This document shows positions 40,426 through 50,091 of a DNA stretch of 64,000 bases, piece by piece. The position numbers and the translations under genes are program-made. The notes below the pieces were generated by a model. That model had not been told where the DNA came from. It did not search any database and saw only the letters and a list, made by a program, of their open reading frames with translations. The first letter of the stretch is position 1. Each line of letters starts with the position of its first letter. Source of the DNA: Halobacillus locisalis. GTDB lineage: Bacteria > Bacillota > Bacilli > Bacillales > Halobacillaceae. Location: contig NZ_JACEFG010000003.1 in NCBI RefSeq assembly GCF_013694105.1, positions 248,001 through 312,000 on the forward strand, written 5' to 3'.

Positions 40426-41559
40426 TTATTGAACAGCAGCCTGTACGTCGATGACGCCGTTTCCATAGTAGAAGGAATCACCTAGGGAAATGGCTGTGTT
40501 ATTCAATTTCTGTCTGATGTCATCATTCGTCAATCCAGGGTTGTCTGCTAAAATCAAAGCAGCTGCTCCTGCGACGTGCGGGCTTGCCATGGACGTACCG
40601 TTGTAGCGATCATAAGCGTTACCTGGTACAGAACTTAGAATATCTACACCTGGAGCCATCACTTCAAGTTCGTCGCCGACACTTGAGAAGGAGGCTCTGT
40701 TATTCGCACTGTCTACAGCACCAACTGCCATCGCAGCTGCATATTTTGCAGGGTAACCGATTGTGTTTTTCTTACCTTTAGAACCTTCATTACCTGCAGC
40801 GGCTACGACTAATACACCTTGGTTGTCAGCATTGTTTACCGCTTGTTCTAAAGTGGCCGATCCGCGGCTTCCGCCTAGGCTCATGTTAATGATGTCCATG
40901 TTATTGCTGATGGCCCACTCGATTCCTTGAGCAATGCCACTGTAAGAACCGCTGCCATCACTACCCAATACTTTCACGGCGTATAATTCAGTAGATGGCG
41001 CTACACCTAGCACGCCTAGTGTATTGTTCACGCCTGCAACCGTTCCAGCTACGTGAGTACCGTGACCGTTGCCATCGACTAAGGCATTCGGTTCACCACT
41101 TACAAAACTTTCACCGCCAGCTACGTTCAGATCTTCATGCGATCCGTCGATACCAGAGTCAAGTACAGCTACTTTTACACCATTCCCAGTCGTTCCTTGA
41201 GCTTGTACATCATCTGCATTAATCTGGGAGATTCCGTAGGGCGTCGTTTGACTCGTTGCCTGTGCAACTTGGTCTTTTTCAACATACGCGACATTAGGGT
41301 TATTGGATAGGGCTTTGACGGCTTGCGCCGGAAGCTTCGCATGTACGACATTCATATATTTATATTCATGAAGTACTTTCCCGCCGGCTCCTTTAACGGC
41401 ATTCTGATTCACTTTAGACTTAAAGCCAATTAAGTACTCTTCAACCTCCGCCTTTTGCTGAGACGCTTTTTCAACGGCAGCTTGGGCTATGTTATTGAAT
41501 GAAAAGACTAAAGCGAACACCAACATCATCCCGGCTATTTTCCACAAGTGTTTACGCAT
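40426..41559 (-). CDS. secreted subtilisin-family alkaline serine protease
   Basis: 377 residues from the ATG at 41559, 6 bp after AAAGGAGG. Signal peptide to about residue 28 (NNIAQA), then an inhibitor-I9 propeptide ([18 protein letters not shown], then [12 protein letters not shown]) and the mature S8 domain starting near TTPYGISQI. Catalytic Asp in AVLDSGID, His in NGHGTHVAG, Ser in [14 protein letters not shown]; oxyanion Asn in AAAGNEGS. Length and order match the subtilisin/AprE group. An extracellular scavenging protease, likely expressed in transition or stationary phase. Confidence 0.95.
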   Translation of the reverse strand: MRKHLWKIAGMMLVFALVFSFNNIAQAAVEKASQQKAEVEEYLIGFKSKVNQNAVKGAGGKVLHEYKYMNVVHAKLPAQAVKALSNNPNVAYVEKDQVAQATSQTTPYGISQINADDVQAQGTTGNGVKVAVLDSGIDGSHEDLNVAGGESFVSGEPNALVDGNGHGTHVAGTVAGVNNTLGVLGVAPSTELYAVKVLGSDGSGSYSGIAQGIEWAISNNMDIINMSLGGSRGSATLEQAVNNADNQGVLVVAAAGNEGSKGKKNTIGYPAKYAAAMAVGAVDSANNRASFSSVGDELEVMAPGVDILSSVPGNAYDRYNGTSMASPHVAGAAALILADNPGLTNDDIRQKLNNTAISLGDSFYYGNGVIDVQAAVQ

Positions 41560-41920
41560 CAAATTCCTCCTTTAATTTCAATCCAGAGTTATTGATTAAT
41601 TCTGAATTGTTCTAATACTAAGTTAACACATCTGGAATCGCTCGTGTTTGGGAAACAAGGAGGGGTAAATGGGCGCTAAAAGGGGTGGTGGATGGTCGAC
41701 TTGGGAAAGTTGAAAAACGGTATTGTTTTTTCATGATCAAAAATAAATTATATGAACATAAATCGTAATCAAATTGCTTGTTTTGAATGAGAAAATCAAA
41801 AATGATATATTTTGAAATCATGTCCGCAAAAAGTGAAAAATCTTGTATAGGTCATTTTTGAGGTCGAGCTTATAGATTTTAGGGATTGGAATAAACTATT
41901 TCCATAAAGGAGTGGGTAGC

Positions 41921-42184
41921 GTGGACGTGAATGGAAAAATCATTCAAGGAACCTTCGATCAGGTCAACGACGAATTCGTGTTAAATCAAGTGAAGCATTT
42001 TACGACTCAATCGATCCTCAACAAAGATCAATTTGATAAAATCTATGACTACTTGAATAACCATAAAGATGAAGCTGATGATCAGATCCTGACGTTGAAT
42101 GAACAGATGCTTGTTCGATTGAGTCAGGAGGAATCGAGTCAGTTTATAGAAGACTTAAATCAGATCCGTGACTTGTATCAATGA
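41921..42184 (+). CDS. small hypothetical protein
   Basis: 87 residues from the GTG at 41921, 7 bp after AAAGGAGT. Acidic, helical in its second half (DDQILTLNEQMLVRLSQEES), no membrane segment. Unknown. The 41560-41920 interval before it holds the divergent promoter region of the subtilisin gene; no clear box was found. Confidence 0.55.
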   Translation: MDVNGKIIQGTFDQVNDEFVLNQVKHFTTQSILNKDQFDKIYDYLNNHKDEADDQILTLNEQMLVRLSQEESSQFIEDLNQIRDLYQ

Positions 42185-42246
42185 AATGTTTGATAATGAA
42201 TGAAAAATGGAGTATGATACAGGACAAGAAACTTGAGGTGAACAAC

Positions 42247-42300
42247 ATGCTAACTACTAATTTTAATACCTGTTCACAACTACATCATCATATGAATTAG
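42247..42300 (+). CDS. histidine leader peptide
   Basis: 17 residues MLTTNFNTCSQLHHHMN, ATG preceded by TTGAGGTGAACAAC. Three consecutive His codons near the end are the sensor of a classical ribosome-mediated attenuator. A stem and a strong terminator follow before the histidyl-tRNA synthetase gene. Stalling at the His codons when charged His-tRNA is scarce should prevent the terminator from forming. Confidence 0.8.
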   Translation: MLTTNFNTCSQLHHHMN

Positions 42301-42339
42301 TCTTGCTATTCGATTTAATCATCGTACATAGGAAGACTA
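42298..42339 (+). promoter_or_regulatory. leader RNA stem of the his attenuator
   Basis: TAGTCTT (42298-42304, overlapping the leader stop) pairs with AAGACTA (42333-42339). A ribosome at the His codons or at the stop would cover the left arm, which can change folding of the downstream terminator. The exact antiterminator pairing was not resolved by eye. Confidence 0.45.
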
Positions 42340-42348
42340 TTAATCATG

Positions 42349-42395
42349 AACCGCATTTGTTTAAGTATTTCACTTAAATCAAGTGCGGTTTTTTT
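42349..42395 (+). terminator. attenuator terminator before hisS
   Basis: AACCGCA...TGCGGTT outer arms with inner TTTAAGT/ACTTAAA pairing, followed by TTTTT. It lies 27 bp before the hisS start, so it controls entry into the gene. Confidence 0.85.
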
Positions 42396-42422
42396 ATATT
42401 CAAAAATACAGGAGGAATGACG

Positions 42423-43703
42423 ATGAAGAAGATGAATTACCAAAATGTGAAAGGTACGCAGGATTATATCGGGAGCGCAGAGGGAGTGAAACGAAAGGTC
42501 AAAAGGACATTGGAAGATGTGTTCATCCAATACGGGTGCAAGCCATTGGAAACGCCTATTTTAAATTATACAGAACTACTGGCATCTAAGTATGCCGGGG
42601 GTGCCGAGATTTTAGAAGAAATGTACAAGTTAACGGATAGGGGAGAAAGAGATTTAGCATTACGATACGACCTCACCATTCCTTTTGCAAAAGTCGTGGC
42701 GATGAACCCTGATTTACGGATGCCTTTCAAAAGGTATGAAATAGGTAAAGTGTTCAGGGATGGACCTGTTAAAGAAGGGAGGTACCGCGAATTCACCCAA
42801 TGTGATGTCGATATCGTAGGGGTCCGATCACAAGTAGCAGAGGCTGAGTTGATGAGTATGGCGCTAGAAGCATTCAATAGGCTGAATGTGGATGTGACGA
42901 TCCAGTACAACAATAGGAAGCTGTTAGTCGGGATGTTGAAGGAATTTGGAGTGGAGGAAGACAAGAGGGATACCGCGATACTCGTCTTAGACAAGCTTGA
43001 AAAAGTTGGAGTAGAGGGTGTGATGGCCGAACTCATCGAGAACGGAGTATCCGATTCCAGCCTTGGACATATACGGGCGTTTTTGACGGATGAAGAAAAT
43101 GCAAGAACCGGTTATTTTGAGTCTTTTGCAGAACAAAATGATCTCGTCGATGAAGGGTTGAAGGAATTGAAAGAACTTGAATCCTATCTGGATACACTAG
43201 GTGTCACCAAGCAATGTATGTTCAATCCATTCTTGGCGAGAGGCTTAGAGATTTATACAGGAACCATTTACGAGATATTCATGGCTGATCAATCCATCAA
43301 ATCAAGCATTGGTAGTGGAGGAAGGTACAATAATGCGATAAGCGGGTTAATCGAAACAGAGGAAGAGTTCCCGACAGTCGGGATTTCATTCGGGTTGGAT
43401 GTCATCTATGCTGCTATGGGTAAATCTATAAAAATAGAAGAGACTACGGATATAGATTACTATATCATCCCTTTAGGAACGACCAAGGAATCGTTGCGAG
43501 TGGCACAAGATCTTCGGTCAAAAGGTCATAAGGTTGAGTTGGAGTTGAGCAACAAAAAATTACGGAAAGCGCTCGATAAAGCCAACAAAGAAAACATACC
43601 GAATGTGATCATTATTGGTGAGGAAGAAGTAAGAAATAATGAGCTGAAAATAAAAAATATGGAGTCTGGAATAGAACGAAGTGAGCCGTTTGATTTTGTA
43701 TAG
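42423..43703 (+). CDS. hisS: histidyl-tRNA synthetase (hisS-type, attenuator-controlled)
   Basis: 426 residues from the ATG at 42423, 7 bp after AGGAGG; an ATG 6 bp upstream is too close. Class II motifs: YQNVKGTQDYIG, LALRYDLTIPFAKVVA (motif 2 region RYEIGKVFRDGPVKEGRYREF) and GLEIYTGTIYEIF with GSGGRYNNAI (motif 3 area). A C-terminal anticodon-binding domain is present (YYIIPLGTTKESLRVAQDLR ... IIIGEEEV), which argues for a true synthetase and not HisZ. It charges tRNA-His in the cytoplasm. Gene dose suggests a second hisS elsewhere, since Firmicutes usually keep a hisS-aspS operon; the leader-peptide control fits a supplementary copy. Confidence 0.9.
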   Translation: MKKMNYQNVKGTQDYIGSAEGVKRKVKRTLEDVFIQYGCKPLETPILNYTELLASKYAGGAEILEEMYKLTDRGERDLALRYDLTIPFAKVVAMNPDLRMPFKRYEIGKVFRDGPVKEGRYREFTQCDVDIVGVRSQVAEAELMSMALEAFNRLNVDVTIQYNNRKLLVGMLKEFGVEEDKRDTAILVLDKLEKVGVEGVMAELIENGVSDSSLGHIRAFLTDEENARTGYFESFAEQNDLVDEGLKELKELESYLDTLGVTKQCMFNPFLARGLEIYTGTIYEIFMADQSIKSSIGSGGRYNNAISGLIETEEEFPTVGISFGLDVIYAAMGKSIKIEETTDIDYYIIPLGTTKESLRVAQDLRSKGHKVELELSNKKLRKALDKANKENIPNVIIIGEEEVRNNELKIKNMESGIERSEPFDFV

Positions 43704-43797
43704 AATGAATGAGTTCTTCAAGTATGATTTATGATACGCTGATATTGTGATAAATTCCCTTATATTGAAGATAGAGGATTGTAATTGAGGTGACAGG

Positions 43798-44223
43798 ATG
43801 AGTATTGAACAAAGACTTTATGATGAAGCGAAAAAACTTATTGAGAAGCGATACCCGAGTGGGTGGGGTGGAGCAGCGGCCATGTACACGACTGATGGAT
43901 CGATCCTGACAAGTGTGGCTCCTGAAGTGGTCAATGCTTCTACGGAATTATGTATAGAAACAGGAGCGATTTTAGAAGCGCACAAGCATAACACGAAAGT
44001 CACTCATTCCATTTGTGTGGTTCGTGATGATGAAAATGATGATTTCAAGGTGTTGACGCCTTGTGGGGTTTGTCAGGAAAGGTTGATCTATTGGGGCCGG
44101 CATGTGAAAGTGGCCGTGTCCTCATCTGATGAAAACCAACCGTTGCGTTTTAAGACTTTAGAAGAAGTACAGCCTTACCACTGGTCTAGGGCCTACGATG
44201 ACGAGGAGTTCTTCAGTGAATGA
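43798..44223 (+). CDS. cytidine deaminase-family protein
   Basis: 141 residues from an ATG after TTGAGGTGACAGG. Zinc ligands in ASTELCIETGAI (Cys-Ile-Glu in place of the usual His/Cys-Ala-Glu) and LTPCGVCQERL (PCxxC). Length and order match tetrameric cytidine deaminases or blasticidin-S deaminase-like proteins. Substrate could be cytidine or another aminopyrimidine. Terminator of the TGCTGGC type follows. Confidence 0.8.
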   Translation: MSIEQRLYDEAKKLIEKRYPSGWGGAAAMYTTDGSILTSVAPEVVNASTELCIETGAILEAHKHNTKVTHSICVVRDDENDDFKVLTPCGVCQERLIYWGRHVKVAVSSSDENQPLRFKTLEEVQPYHWSRAYDDEEFFSE

Positions 44224-44227
44224 AATT

Positions 44228-44259
44228 GAGCCGGCAGTTTGTGCTGGCTTTTTATTTTT
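44228..44259 (+). terminator. rho-independent terminator
   Basis: AGCCGGCA and TGCTGGCT arms with a short loop followed by TTTTATTTTT. Confidence 0.8.
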
Positions 44260-44371
44260 CCTATAAAGCTGAGACCTGGAGAATAGACCAGACCTCGTAC
44301 TTAAGTATGTTCTCGGGAGTCCTCTTTCTTACAATGAACAACCTGTGATAAGCTGATTTTGCATAGAAAGG

Positions 44372-44893
44372 ATGGGGAATATTAACATTTTAAAAAAATA
44401 TCCTAAAATCCTCATGGTACTTGCATTGGTTATTAGTTTAGGCGTCATAGTCAAAGTGACCGGGACTGAACAAAGAGAAGAGAAATTGACTCTCGAAAAC
44501 AATTTGAGTCCATGGTTCATTGTAAATGGTAACGATTTAATCGGTGAGGAAAGAAAATTTGGTATTATTGATGATTCATTTGTAAATTTGAAAGAAGAAG
44601 GGTTCAGAGCTGATGGTGAATCAAATAAGTATGTGTTTTATTTCTGGGGGGAAGAGGAGGAACTTGTTGGGAACAGATACCGATTGGTCGCTACCAGAGA
44701 GAATAGTAACGAAGAAAAAGTCATGTACGAGCAGATGATCTCGAGTAACAATAATTACGAAGAGATCCCGTCGGCTCAAGCCCAAAGCGGTGGAAGAATT
44801 GCGTTTGATCAATCAGATGCTGGGACATGGTTGATGGAGGTCTATATAAACGGGAGAGTATTTTCGAGTTTCAGTATAGAGGTGAGGAGCTAG
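44372..44893 (+). CDS. membrane-anchored protein of DUF4871-like layout
   Basis: 173 residues from an ATG after AGAAAGG. One N-terminal helix (about 10-29), then an extracytoplasmic beta-rich domain with NKYVFYFWGEEEELVGNRYR and SGGRIAFDQSDAGTWLMEVY, which resembles small surface immunoglobulin-like proteins (DUF4871 from memory, not verified). Function unknown. Confidence 0.6.
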   Translation: MGNINILKKYPKILMVLALVISLGVIVKVTGTEQREEKLTLENNLSPWFIVNGNDLIGEERKFGIIDDSFVNLKEEGFRADGESNKYVFYFWGEEEELVGNRYRLVATRENSNEEKVMYEQMISSNNNYEEIPSAQAQSGGRIAFDQSDAGTWLMEVYINGRVFSSFSIEVRS

Positions 44894-44960
44894 AACAATA
44901 CTGGCTTTTTAATTCTTACACTACATAACAACATTTCAATAAGAGTAAAGGAGAGAGGCA

Positions 44961-45635
44961 ATGGCACAAGCGGTGATTTTTGATATGGACGGCACACTAT
45001 TTCAGACCGATCGAATACTTGAGGTGTCCTTGGAAGACACGTTCCATTACCTGAGAGAAAATGATGAATGGGAAGGAGAAACGCCCCTCGAAGAATATCG
45101 CAATATCATGGGTGTCCCGTTACCGGAAGTGTGGAAGACGTTGCTTCCGGATCATACACAAGAAGCAAGAACGAGGACGGATGCTTACTTTCTCGATCGG
45201 TTGGTTTTAAATATCGAAGCTGGAAAAGGCGCGTTGTATCCGGGTGTCGAGGAAGTGTTCCGCCATCTGAAAGGTGATGGATCTTCTATCTATATCGCGA
45301 GTAATGGGCTGAAGAAGTATTTGAGCGCTATTGTAGATTATTACGATTTAGACCAGTGGGTAACGGAGACGTTCAGCATCGAGCAGATTGAGTCGCTGGA
45401 TAAATCTGATTTAGTCCAGCAAATCGTCGAGAAGCACCAAATAAGTCAAGGTGCGGTGGTTGGTGATCGAATTTCCGATATTCGTGCGGCGAAAGACAAC
45501 GGGCTTGTTTCGGTCGGCTGTGATTTTGATTTTGCCAAAGAGGAAGAAATGGCTCAAGCGGACTATGTAATCAAGGATTTGTATGAATTGAAATCAGTCA
45601 TTCAAGCTTACGACCATACGCGATTACGAAATTAG
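44961..45635 (+). CDS. HAD-family phosphatase (phosphoglycolate phosphatase-like)
   Basis: 224 residues. HAD motif I FDMDGTLFQTD at residue 7, motif II IYIASNGLKKY, the Lys in SLDKSDLVQ and motif IV VVGDRISDIRAAKDNGL. The helical cap between motifs I and II places it in the PGP/beta-phosphoglucomutase subgroup. It hydrolyses a small phosphomonoester in the cytoplasm. A small membrane protein gene follows 24 bp after it. Confidence 0.88.
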   Translation: MAQAVIFDMDGTLFQTDRILEVSLEDTFHYLRENDEWEGETPLEEYRNIMGVPLPEVWKTLLPDHTQEARTRTDAYFLDRLVLNIEAGKGALYPGVEEVFRHLKGDGSSIYIASNGLKKYLSAIVDYYDLDQWVTETFSIEQIESLDKSDLVQQIVEKHQISQGAVVGDRISDIRAAKDNGLVSVGCDFDFAKEEEMAQADYVIKDLYELKSVIQAYDHTRLRN

Positions 45636-45659
45636 TCGAATGTTGAAAGGAGTAGAGAA

Positions 45660-45923
45660 TTGAAGGTCCTGTATAGAGTGCTATCATCCTTATTTTTAGG
45701 CATTTCTTTCCTTTCATTTATTAGTCCCTTCCTATTGTATTGGTTCATCCATGGGGACGATGAACGTTATGTATGGATTATCAGTGGACCCTACCCGTTC
45801 AGTCATTTTGGGAGCGGACCTTTTCAGCTGTGGATGGGCATAGGTTTCCTATTGATGAGTTTATTGAGTGCTGTCATTTCTCTGATCTTTTCAAAGCTTC
45901 ATAAAAAAGCAGAAGGTTATTGA
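45660..45923 (+). CDS. small membrane protein, two helices
   Basis: 87 residues from a TTG after GAAAGGAGTAGAGAA. Helices at about 8-30 and 58-80 joined by an aromatic-rich loop (YVWIISGPYPFSHFGSGPF). No family recognised. Confidence 0.6.
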   Translation: MKVLYRVLSSLFLGISFLSFISPFLLYWFIHGDDERYVWIISGPYPFSHFGSGPFQLWMGIGFLLMSLLSAVISLIFSKLHKKAEGY

Positions 45924-46007
45924 GGGCTGAAGAAGTGCTTGCCCCCACTTCTATATCACTGAAAAAGTATAGGGTTCAGACACTTGTGAAAGGAAGGAGC
46001 GATCACA

Positions 46008-46169
46008 ATGGGACTGCTGCTTACCATTGCTTTTTTCTTGATTTTGATGATCGGCGCAATCATTGAAAAGAGAAAGAAAAGTAAAGAAAGAAATTAGGAA
46101 AGATACCAACAGTTAGAAGAAAGAATTGAAGAATTAGAACAACAGCAAAGAAACGATAAGAATGAATAA
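46008..46169 (+). pseudogene. tiny membrane protein interrupted by an in-frame TAG
   Basis: ATG after AAAGGAAGGAGCGATCACA opens MGLLLTIAFFLILMIGAIIE, then KRKKSKERN and TAG at 46095-46097. The same frame continues with ERYQQLEERIEELEQQQ RNDKNE to a TAA at 46169, an evident coiled-coil tail. Intact relatives in this window (2438, 8215, 56712) have helix plus coil. So the TAG is a nonsense mutation, a sequencing error, or a read-through stop. Confidence 0.65.
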
Positions 46170-46304
46170 ATGTTTATAAGTCATTCGGAATCGTAAGCTT
46201 GTGTCCAATAGAAGTCTTTATGCTCCCTTAAAGGTGTACGTGAAACGTTATGAAGTTGAAATCGTACAGTATAATAGAACGCTAAATGTCAAAGGGGTAT
46301 AAAT

Positions 46305-46517
46305 ATGGATGCATTTTTAGGCTTGATCGCCATCATCGTAGGGTTCATCAATGTGAAGTTCCCGACCTTTTTCTGGTACATCACCACAGGTTGGAAATTT
46401 CAAGATGCCGAACCGAGTGATATCGCCCTCGGCTTGAACAAATTCATAGGGTATTTCTTGCTGCTGGTTGGAGCGGCTGTACTTTTGGACTTTTTCTTTC
46501 CTGGGACATCAAGTTGA
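46305..46517 (+). CDS. DUF6199-type small membrane protein
   Basis: 70 residues: helix about 3-18, then the motif PTFFWYITTGWKFQDAEPSD and a second helix (FIGYFLLLVGAAVLLDFFF). The motif W(Y)...GWK(F/L)..AEPSD(I/L)AL recurs in the C-terminal half of the protein at 57145, so the window has two copies of this domain. Function unknown. Confidence 0.75.
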   Translation: MDAFLGLIAIIVGFINVKFPTFFWYITTGWKFQDAEPSDIALGLNKFIGYFLLLVGAAVLLDFFFPGTSS

Positions 46518-46619
46518 TCGGAATGTAGGCCGCTTGAAGTTCACGAATGATGCTAGGTTTTTATTGGCCGTTTTTTGTGATAGTAAGTCTCAACTCGAAT
46601 TTTTTAAGGGGGAATACGA

Positions 46620-47003
46620 GTGAATCGTAAAATTATCGTAGTACTTTTGTTTTCACTAGCACTTCTTGCAGCTTGTGGCTCTAAAGACTTTTCTTTTTCA
46701 GGTGAGACAGACAATTGGTCCGCTACGTTAGACGTCCGTCAAACCAATGCAGGTTATGAAACACAAGACCTGCTGTTGGAATACAAAGGAGAAGATCCTG
46801 AATCTGTTGGTGAGTTTTCGTATAGCTTAGATAGTGTTGGCGGTTTCGGAGTGAATGGTGCCACCCTGAATGAGAATGGTTTTGTGAAAGGTGGCAGTGA
46901 GGCGAATCCGACAAATGCTCAAGCTACGGAAAATACTGAAGTCGAGGTCACGGTGGAGTGGAATGGGAATACGGAAACCTTCATATTAGAGAGTGATGGA
47001 TAG
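46620..47003 (+). CDS. putative lipoprotein
   Basis: 127 residues from a GTG after AAGGGGGAATACGA. Lipobox LAAC (Cys about residue 19). The mature protein is Gly/Asn/Glu rich and beta-type, ending TVEWNGNTETFILES, suggestive of a small beta-sandwich. Function unknown. Confidence 0.7.
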   Translation: MNRKIIVVLLFSLALLAACGSKDFSFSGETDNWSATLDVRQTNAGYETQDLLLEYKGEDPESVGEFSYSLDSVGGFGVNGATLNENGFVKGGSEANPTNAQATENTEVEVTVEWNGNTETFILESDG

Positions 47004-47102
47004 GGAGTCAGTCACGATGCTCTCTTTCATGGGGGTTGAAGCTCAACGAAAAAATGTCCCCCTCAGCTCGATTAGTAAAGGAGGGAGTACCTAGGTTATG
47101 TT

Positions 47103-47525
47103 CTATTTCACGACAATGACAGGTACTTGAACATATTTCACAATCTTGTGGCTGACACTTCCGAGAACCAGGGTTTGGAATTTGTTTCGACCACGACTCC
47201 CAATCACGACGCAATCATACGCTTGTTTATTGGCATATTCCGTAATCTCAGGAGCTGGTTCCCCGTGTAGGATGATGAGGTCTGTTTGCACACCTTTGTC
47301 TTCTACATAAGAGAGAGTATCAGAGAATTTTTCTTTTCGCTTCATTTTTGCTGTATGGAGGTCGCCATATTGTAGAACATCATCTTTTGAAGAAGTGCCA
47401 TTCACTACATAAATCAGATCAAGCGTCACGTGATCCTTGTAGGGAGCGACCATTTTCAATACTTGGTCGATGGCGCGTGATGAGTGTTCGGACCCATCTG
47501 TTGCTAACAGGATTTTTTTGAACAT
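47103..47525 (-). CDS. universal stress protein UspA family
   Basis: 140 residues. MFKKILLATDGSEHSSRAID at the start and the ATP motif VVIGSRGRNKFQTLVLGSVS near the end (GxxGx9GS form), then VPVIVVK. Lies 11 bp after the SulP gene on the same strand, so it is a co-expressed partner of that transporter, as often found for SulP-Usp pairs. Confidence 0.92.
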   Translation of the reverse strand: MFKKILLATDGSEHSSRAIDQVLKMVAPYKDHVTLDLIYVVNGTSSKDDVLQYGDLHTAKMKRKEKFSDTLSYVEDKGVQTDLIILHGEPAPEITEYANKQAYDCVVIGSRGRNKFQTLVLGSVSHKIVKYVQVPVIVVK

Positions 47526-47536
47526 GATGCCACTCC

Positions 47537-48997
47537 TTAATGACCGGAATTTTTTGTTGAGCCGCCTAATCGCTGCAATAAACGTTTGCTTTGCCCGTTC
47601 AGGCCGATGTATTTTACAGGGGTGCCTTTCTCTTTGAACTTCGACTCAATATGATCGAGTGCCCCTATTGCGGAATCATCCCATAAGTGAGATTCGTTGA
47701 GGTCAATTATGACTTCCTCTAGATCATCGTCAAAATCGATTCCCTCTAAGAATTCCGTGACAGATGCAAAGAATAGTTGCCCTTGTACATAATAAATTTT
47801 ACGGGTACCTTCATCCATATACTGACCCAATACCCGTACTCTCGATATCTTTACAGCAAAGACAATCATACTTAATAGAACGCCTGTTAACACGCCATAA
47901 GCAAGGTTATGTGTGATCACAACAGTCAGGACCGTAATAATCATGATGACTGCATCTGTAATAGGGACTTTATGAATACTGGTGATGGAATGCCAATCAA
48001 ACGTACCAATGGCCACCATAATCATGACACCGGCAAGGGCAGCCATTGGAATTTCAACTACAATATCGCCGAGGACTATAATTAAAAACATGAGTACAAC
48101 GCCTGCAACCAAGGGGGATAACCGGGTCAAGCCGCCAGACTTCACATTGATTACGGATTGACCGATCATCGCACAACCCGCCATACCTCCGAAAAAGCCT
48201 GTTACAACATTAGCGATTCCTTGTCCTCTGCTTTCTTTGTTTTTATCACTATCTGTATCCGTCATGTCATCAACAATAGAGGCGGTCAATAACGATTCCA
48301 GCAAACCAACAATAGTCAAGGCTATAGCATAAGGGAAGATAATCCTCAAGGTTTCTAAATTCAAAGGAATGTCGGGAAGAGCGAAGATGGGAAGGCTCCG
48401 TGTTAATTCCCCCATATCTCCCACATTTCTCACGTCGATGTTCATTGTAATCGCAAGGATTGAAACGACAACGATGGCAATTAAGGTAGAAGGGATGGTC
48501 TCTGAAATGAAAGGAAACAAATAAATGATGGCAAGCGTGAGTCCGACTAACACGTAAATCATGAACGACTCATTGTGGAAATGCTCCAGTTGAGAAGTGA
48601 AAATCAAAATCCCGAGAGCATTCACAAAACCAATCATGACAGAGCGGGGGATGAATTTCATAAACCTAGCTAGACGGAAAAGTCCAAATAGGATTTGTAA
48701 TAACCCCGTTAGAATGGTAGTGGCCAATAAGTATTGTAAACCGTAATCCGCGACTAATGTAATCATGACTAAAGCCATCGCCCCTGTTGCTCCAGAAATC
48801 ATCCCAGGACGACCACCTACAAAAGCGATGACAACAGCAATGGAGAAGGAGGCATACAACCCCACCATAGGATCGACTCCTGCGATGATGGAAAAAGCAA
48901 TCGCTTCAGGAATGAGGGCCAATGCGACGACGATGCCAGATAGAACATCACCCTTCACGTTTGTGAACCATTCTTTTTTGATTGTCGCAACCGTCAT
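47537..48997 (-). CDS. SulP-family anion transporter with STAS domain
   Basis: 486 residues. SulP signature [26 protein letters not shown] in the first helices, [20 protein letters not shown] in the middle, about 12-14 helices in all, and a C-terminal STAS domain ([20 protein letters not shown] type; [20 protein letters not shown]). Size and motifs match BicA-like members that import bicarbonate or sulfate with Na+ or H+; anion cannot be assigned. Minus-strand AAAGGAGCCGCAAG precedes the ATG. Pairs with the UspA gene. Confidence 0.9.
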   Translation of the reverse strand: MTVATIKKEWFTNVKGDVLSGIVVALALIPEAIAFSIIAGVDPMVGLYASFSIAVVIAFVGGRPGMISGATGAMALVMITLVADYGLQYLLATTILTGLLQILFGLFRLARFMKFIPRSVMIGFVNALGILIFTSQLEHFHNESFMIYVLVGLTLAIIYLFPFISETIPSTLIAIVVVSILAITMNIDVRNVGDMGELTRSLPIFALPDIPLNLETLRIIFPYAIALTIVGLLESLLTASIVDDMTDTDSDKNKESRGQGIANVVTGFFGGMAGCAMIGQSVINVKSGGLTRLSPLVAGVVLMFLIIVLGDIVVEIPMAALAGVMIMVAIGTFDWHSITSIHKVPITDAVIMIITVLTVVITHNLAYGVLTGVLLSMIVFAVKISRVRVLGQYMDEGTRKIYYVQGQLFFASVTEFLEGIDFDDDLEEVIIDLNESHLWDDSAIGALDHIESKFKEKGTPVKYIGLNGQSKRLLQRLGGSTKNSGH

Positions 48998-49147
48998 CTT
49001 GCGGCTCCTTTCTATGTTGGATTTCTCCTAGTGTTTACTCTAAGAAAGCAATCATGCATGGTAAAGGAGCATATCATGAAGCTCACTAATTTATTGTTGT
49101 GAAGTGAGGGAGGACTCTTACAATGATAATTTATCTAGAATGGAGGA

Positions 49148-49722
49148 ATGATGCTGTTGAAGTTCAAGAAGATGGTTACAATCTTTTCATCCATACTGCT
49201 GGGTTCAGTAATAGCAATCATGATTTCTAGTAAAGGCGAAGATACAAAGGGCGTTGGGTTATCGGTTTCGGCGGAAAAAGATCTGAAAGCTTTACAAGAA
49301 AATGCTGAGTTGATCATTCAAGGTGAGCTTGATGGGGATTATGAGGTGAAGACACAGGTTGCAGACAGAGAACACGATGTTTATCAAATTGACAGGGTAT
49401 ATACCGTAACAGTAAATAAGAGTTTAAAAAATCCTAATGAGAACTACTATACGAGAGGAGATGAGGTAGAGGTCGTCTATCCTGTGGGTTTTTTAAACAA
49501 AAGAAAGCTGGAACTTTCGAGGAATATTTACATTCTCTATCAGATGAAATTATCCCCATGCAGTCAGGTGAATACCTCCTTTTTCTGAATGATTTGCACG
49601 GGGGATTTTATTTCTCAAACATCAACCATGTGTACAGAAAAGGAATACATAATGAATTTGGAAATATCTCGAGTGATAACATTCCAAAGATTGCAGTCGA
49701 GAACTTAATAGAAAACGAATAA
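49148..49722 (+). pseudogene. signal-anchored secreted protein, frameshifted
   Basis: The first frame (from 49148; TTG at 49157 is another possible start) has a signal/anchor helix, then LKALQENAELIIQGELDGDY ... EVVYPVGFLNKRKLELS and becomes unrelated tail before a stop at 49588. Just there another frame reads EEYLHSLSDEIIPMQSGEYL and LFLNDLHGGFYFSN, ending at TAA 49722. One missing base near 49519 joins them into about 191 residues whose layout (export signal, beta domain, GEYLLFL) is familiar from Bacillus surface proteins. Confidence 0.7.
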
Positions 49723-49739
49723 GGAAAGAGGAGGATCAT

Positions 49740-50078
49740 ATGCCGAAAAGCAAGCTTCTAATCGTAATCGCAATATTAGCTATGACCTTGATCGGTTGTT
49801 CCCCAAAAGGTACTTTTATTTTAGGAGACATAACCGAAATAAATGAAGAAACCGGAGATATGAAAATCGGTATTTTTGGAAGGGCAACCGTTAGTGATGC
49901 AGACTCCCCCACAGCCCCCTATCCATTTGCAAATAGGCCAGATTCACGAACGATACAAGTTGAGAATCCCGAGAACTACGATGAAGGTGAGAAAGTACAG
50001 GTGAAAATCATCAAGGATTATGATGACGATGTCTGGGATCAAGACCGATTAGAGTTTGAAGTGAAGAAGATAGATTAA
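49740..50078 (+). CDS. putative lipoprotein, YobA/DUF3221-like
   Basis: 112 residues from an ATG after GAAAGAGGAGGATCAT. Lipobox LIGC (Cys about residue 20). The mature part (GDITEINEETGDMKIGIF, then VQVKIIKDYDDDVW) fits a small OB-like barrel such as YobA/DUF3221. Followed directly by an inverted repeat. Function unknown. Confidence 0.65.
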   Translation: MPKSKLLIVIAILAMTLIGCSPKGTFILGDITEINEETGDMKIGIFGRATVSDADSPTAPYPFANRPDSRTIQVENPENYDEGEKVQVKIIKDYDDDVWDQDRLEFEVKKID

Positions 50079-50091
50079 TAAAGCTTACATA

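Noticed and set aside
42185-42422. T-box riboswitch before hisS
   Set aside because: No T-box consensus (GGGTGGNACCGCG-type) was seen; the leader peptide with three His codons explains the terminator.
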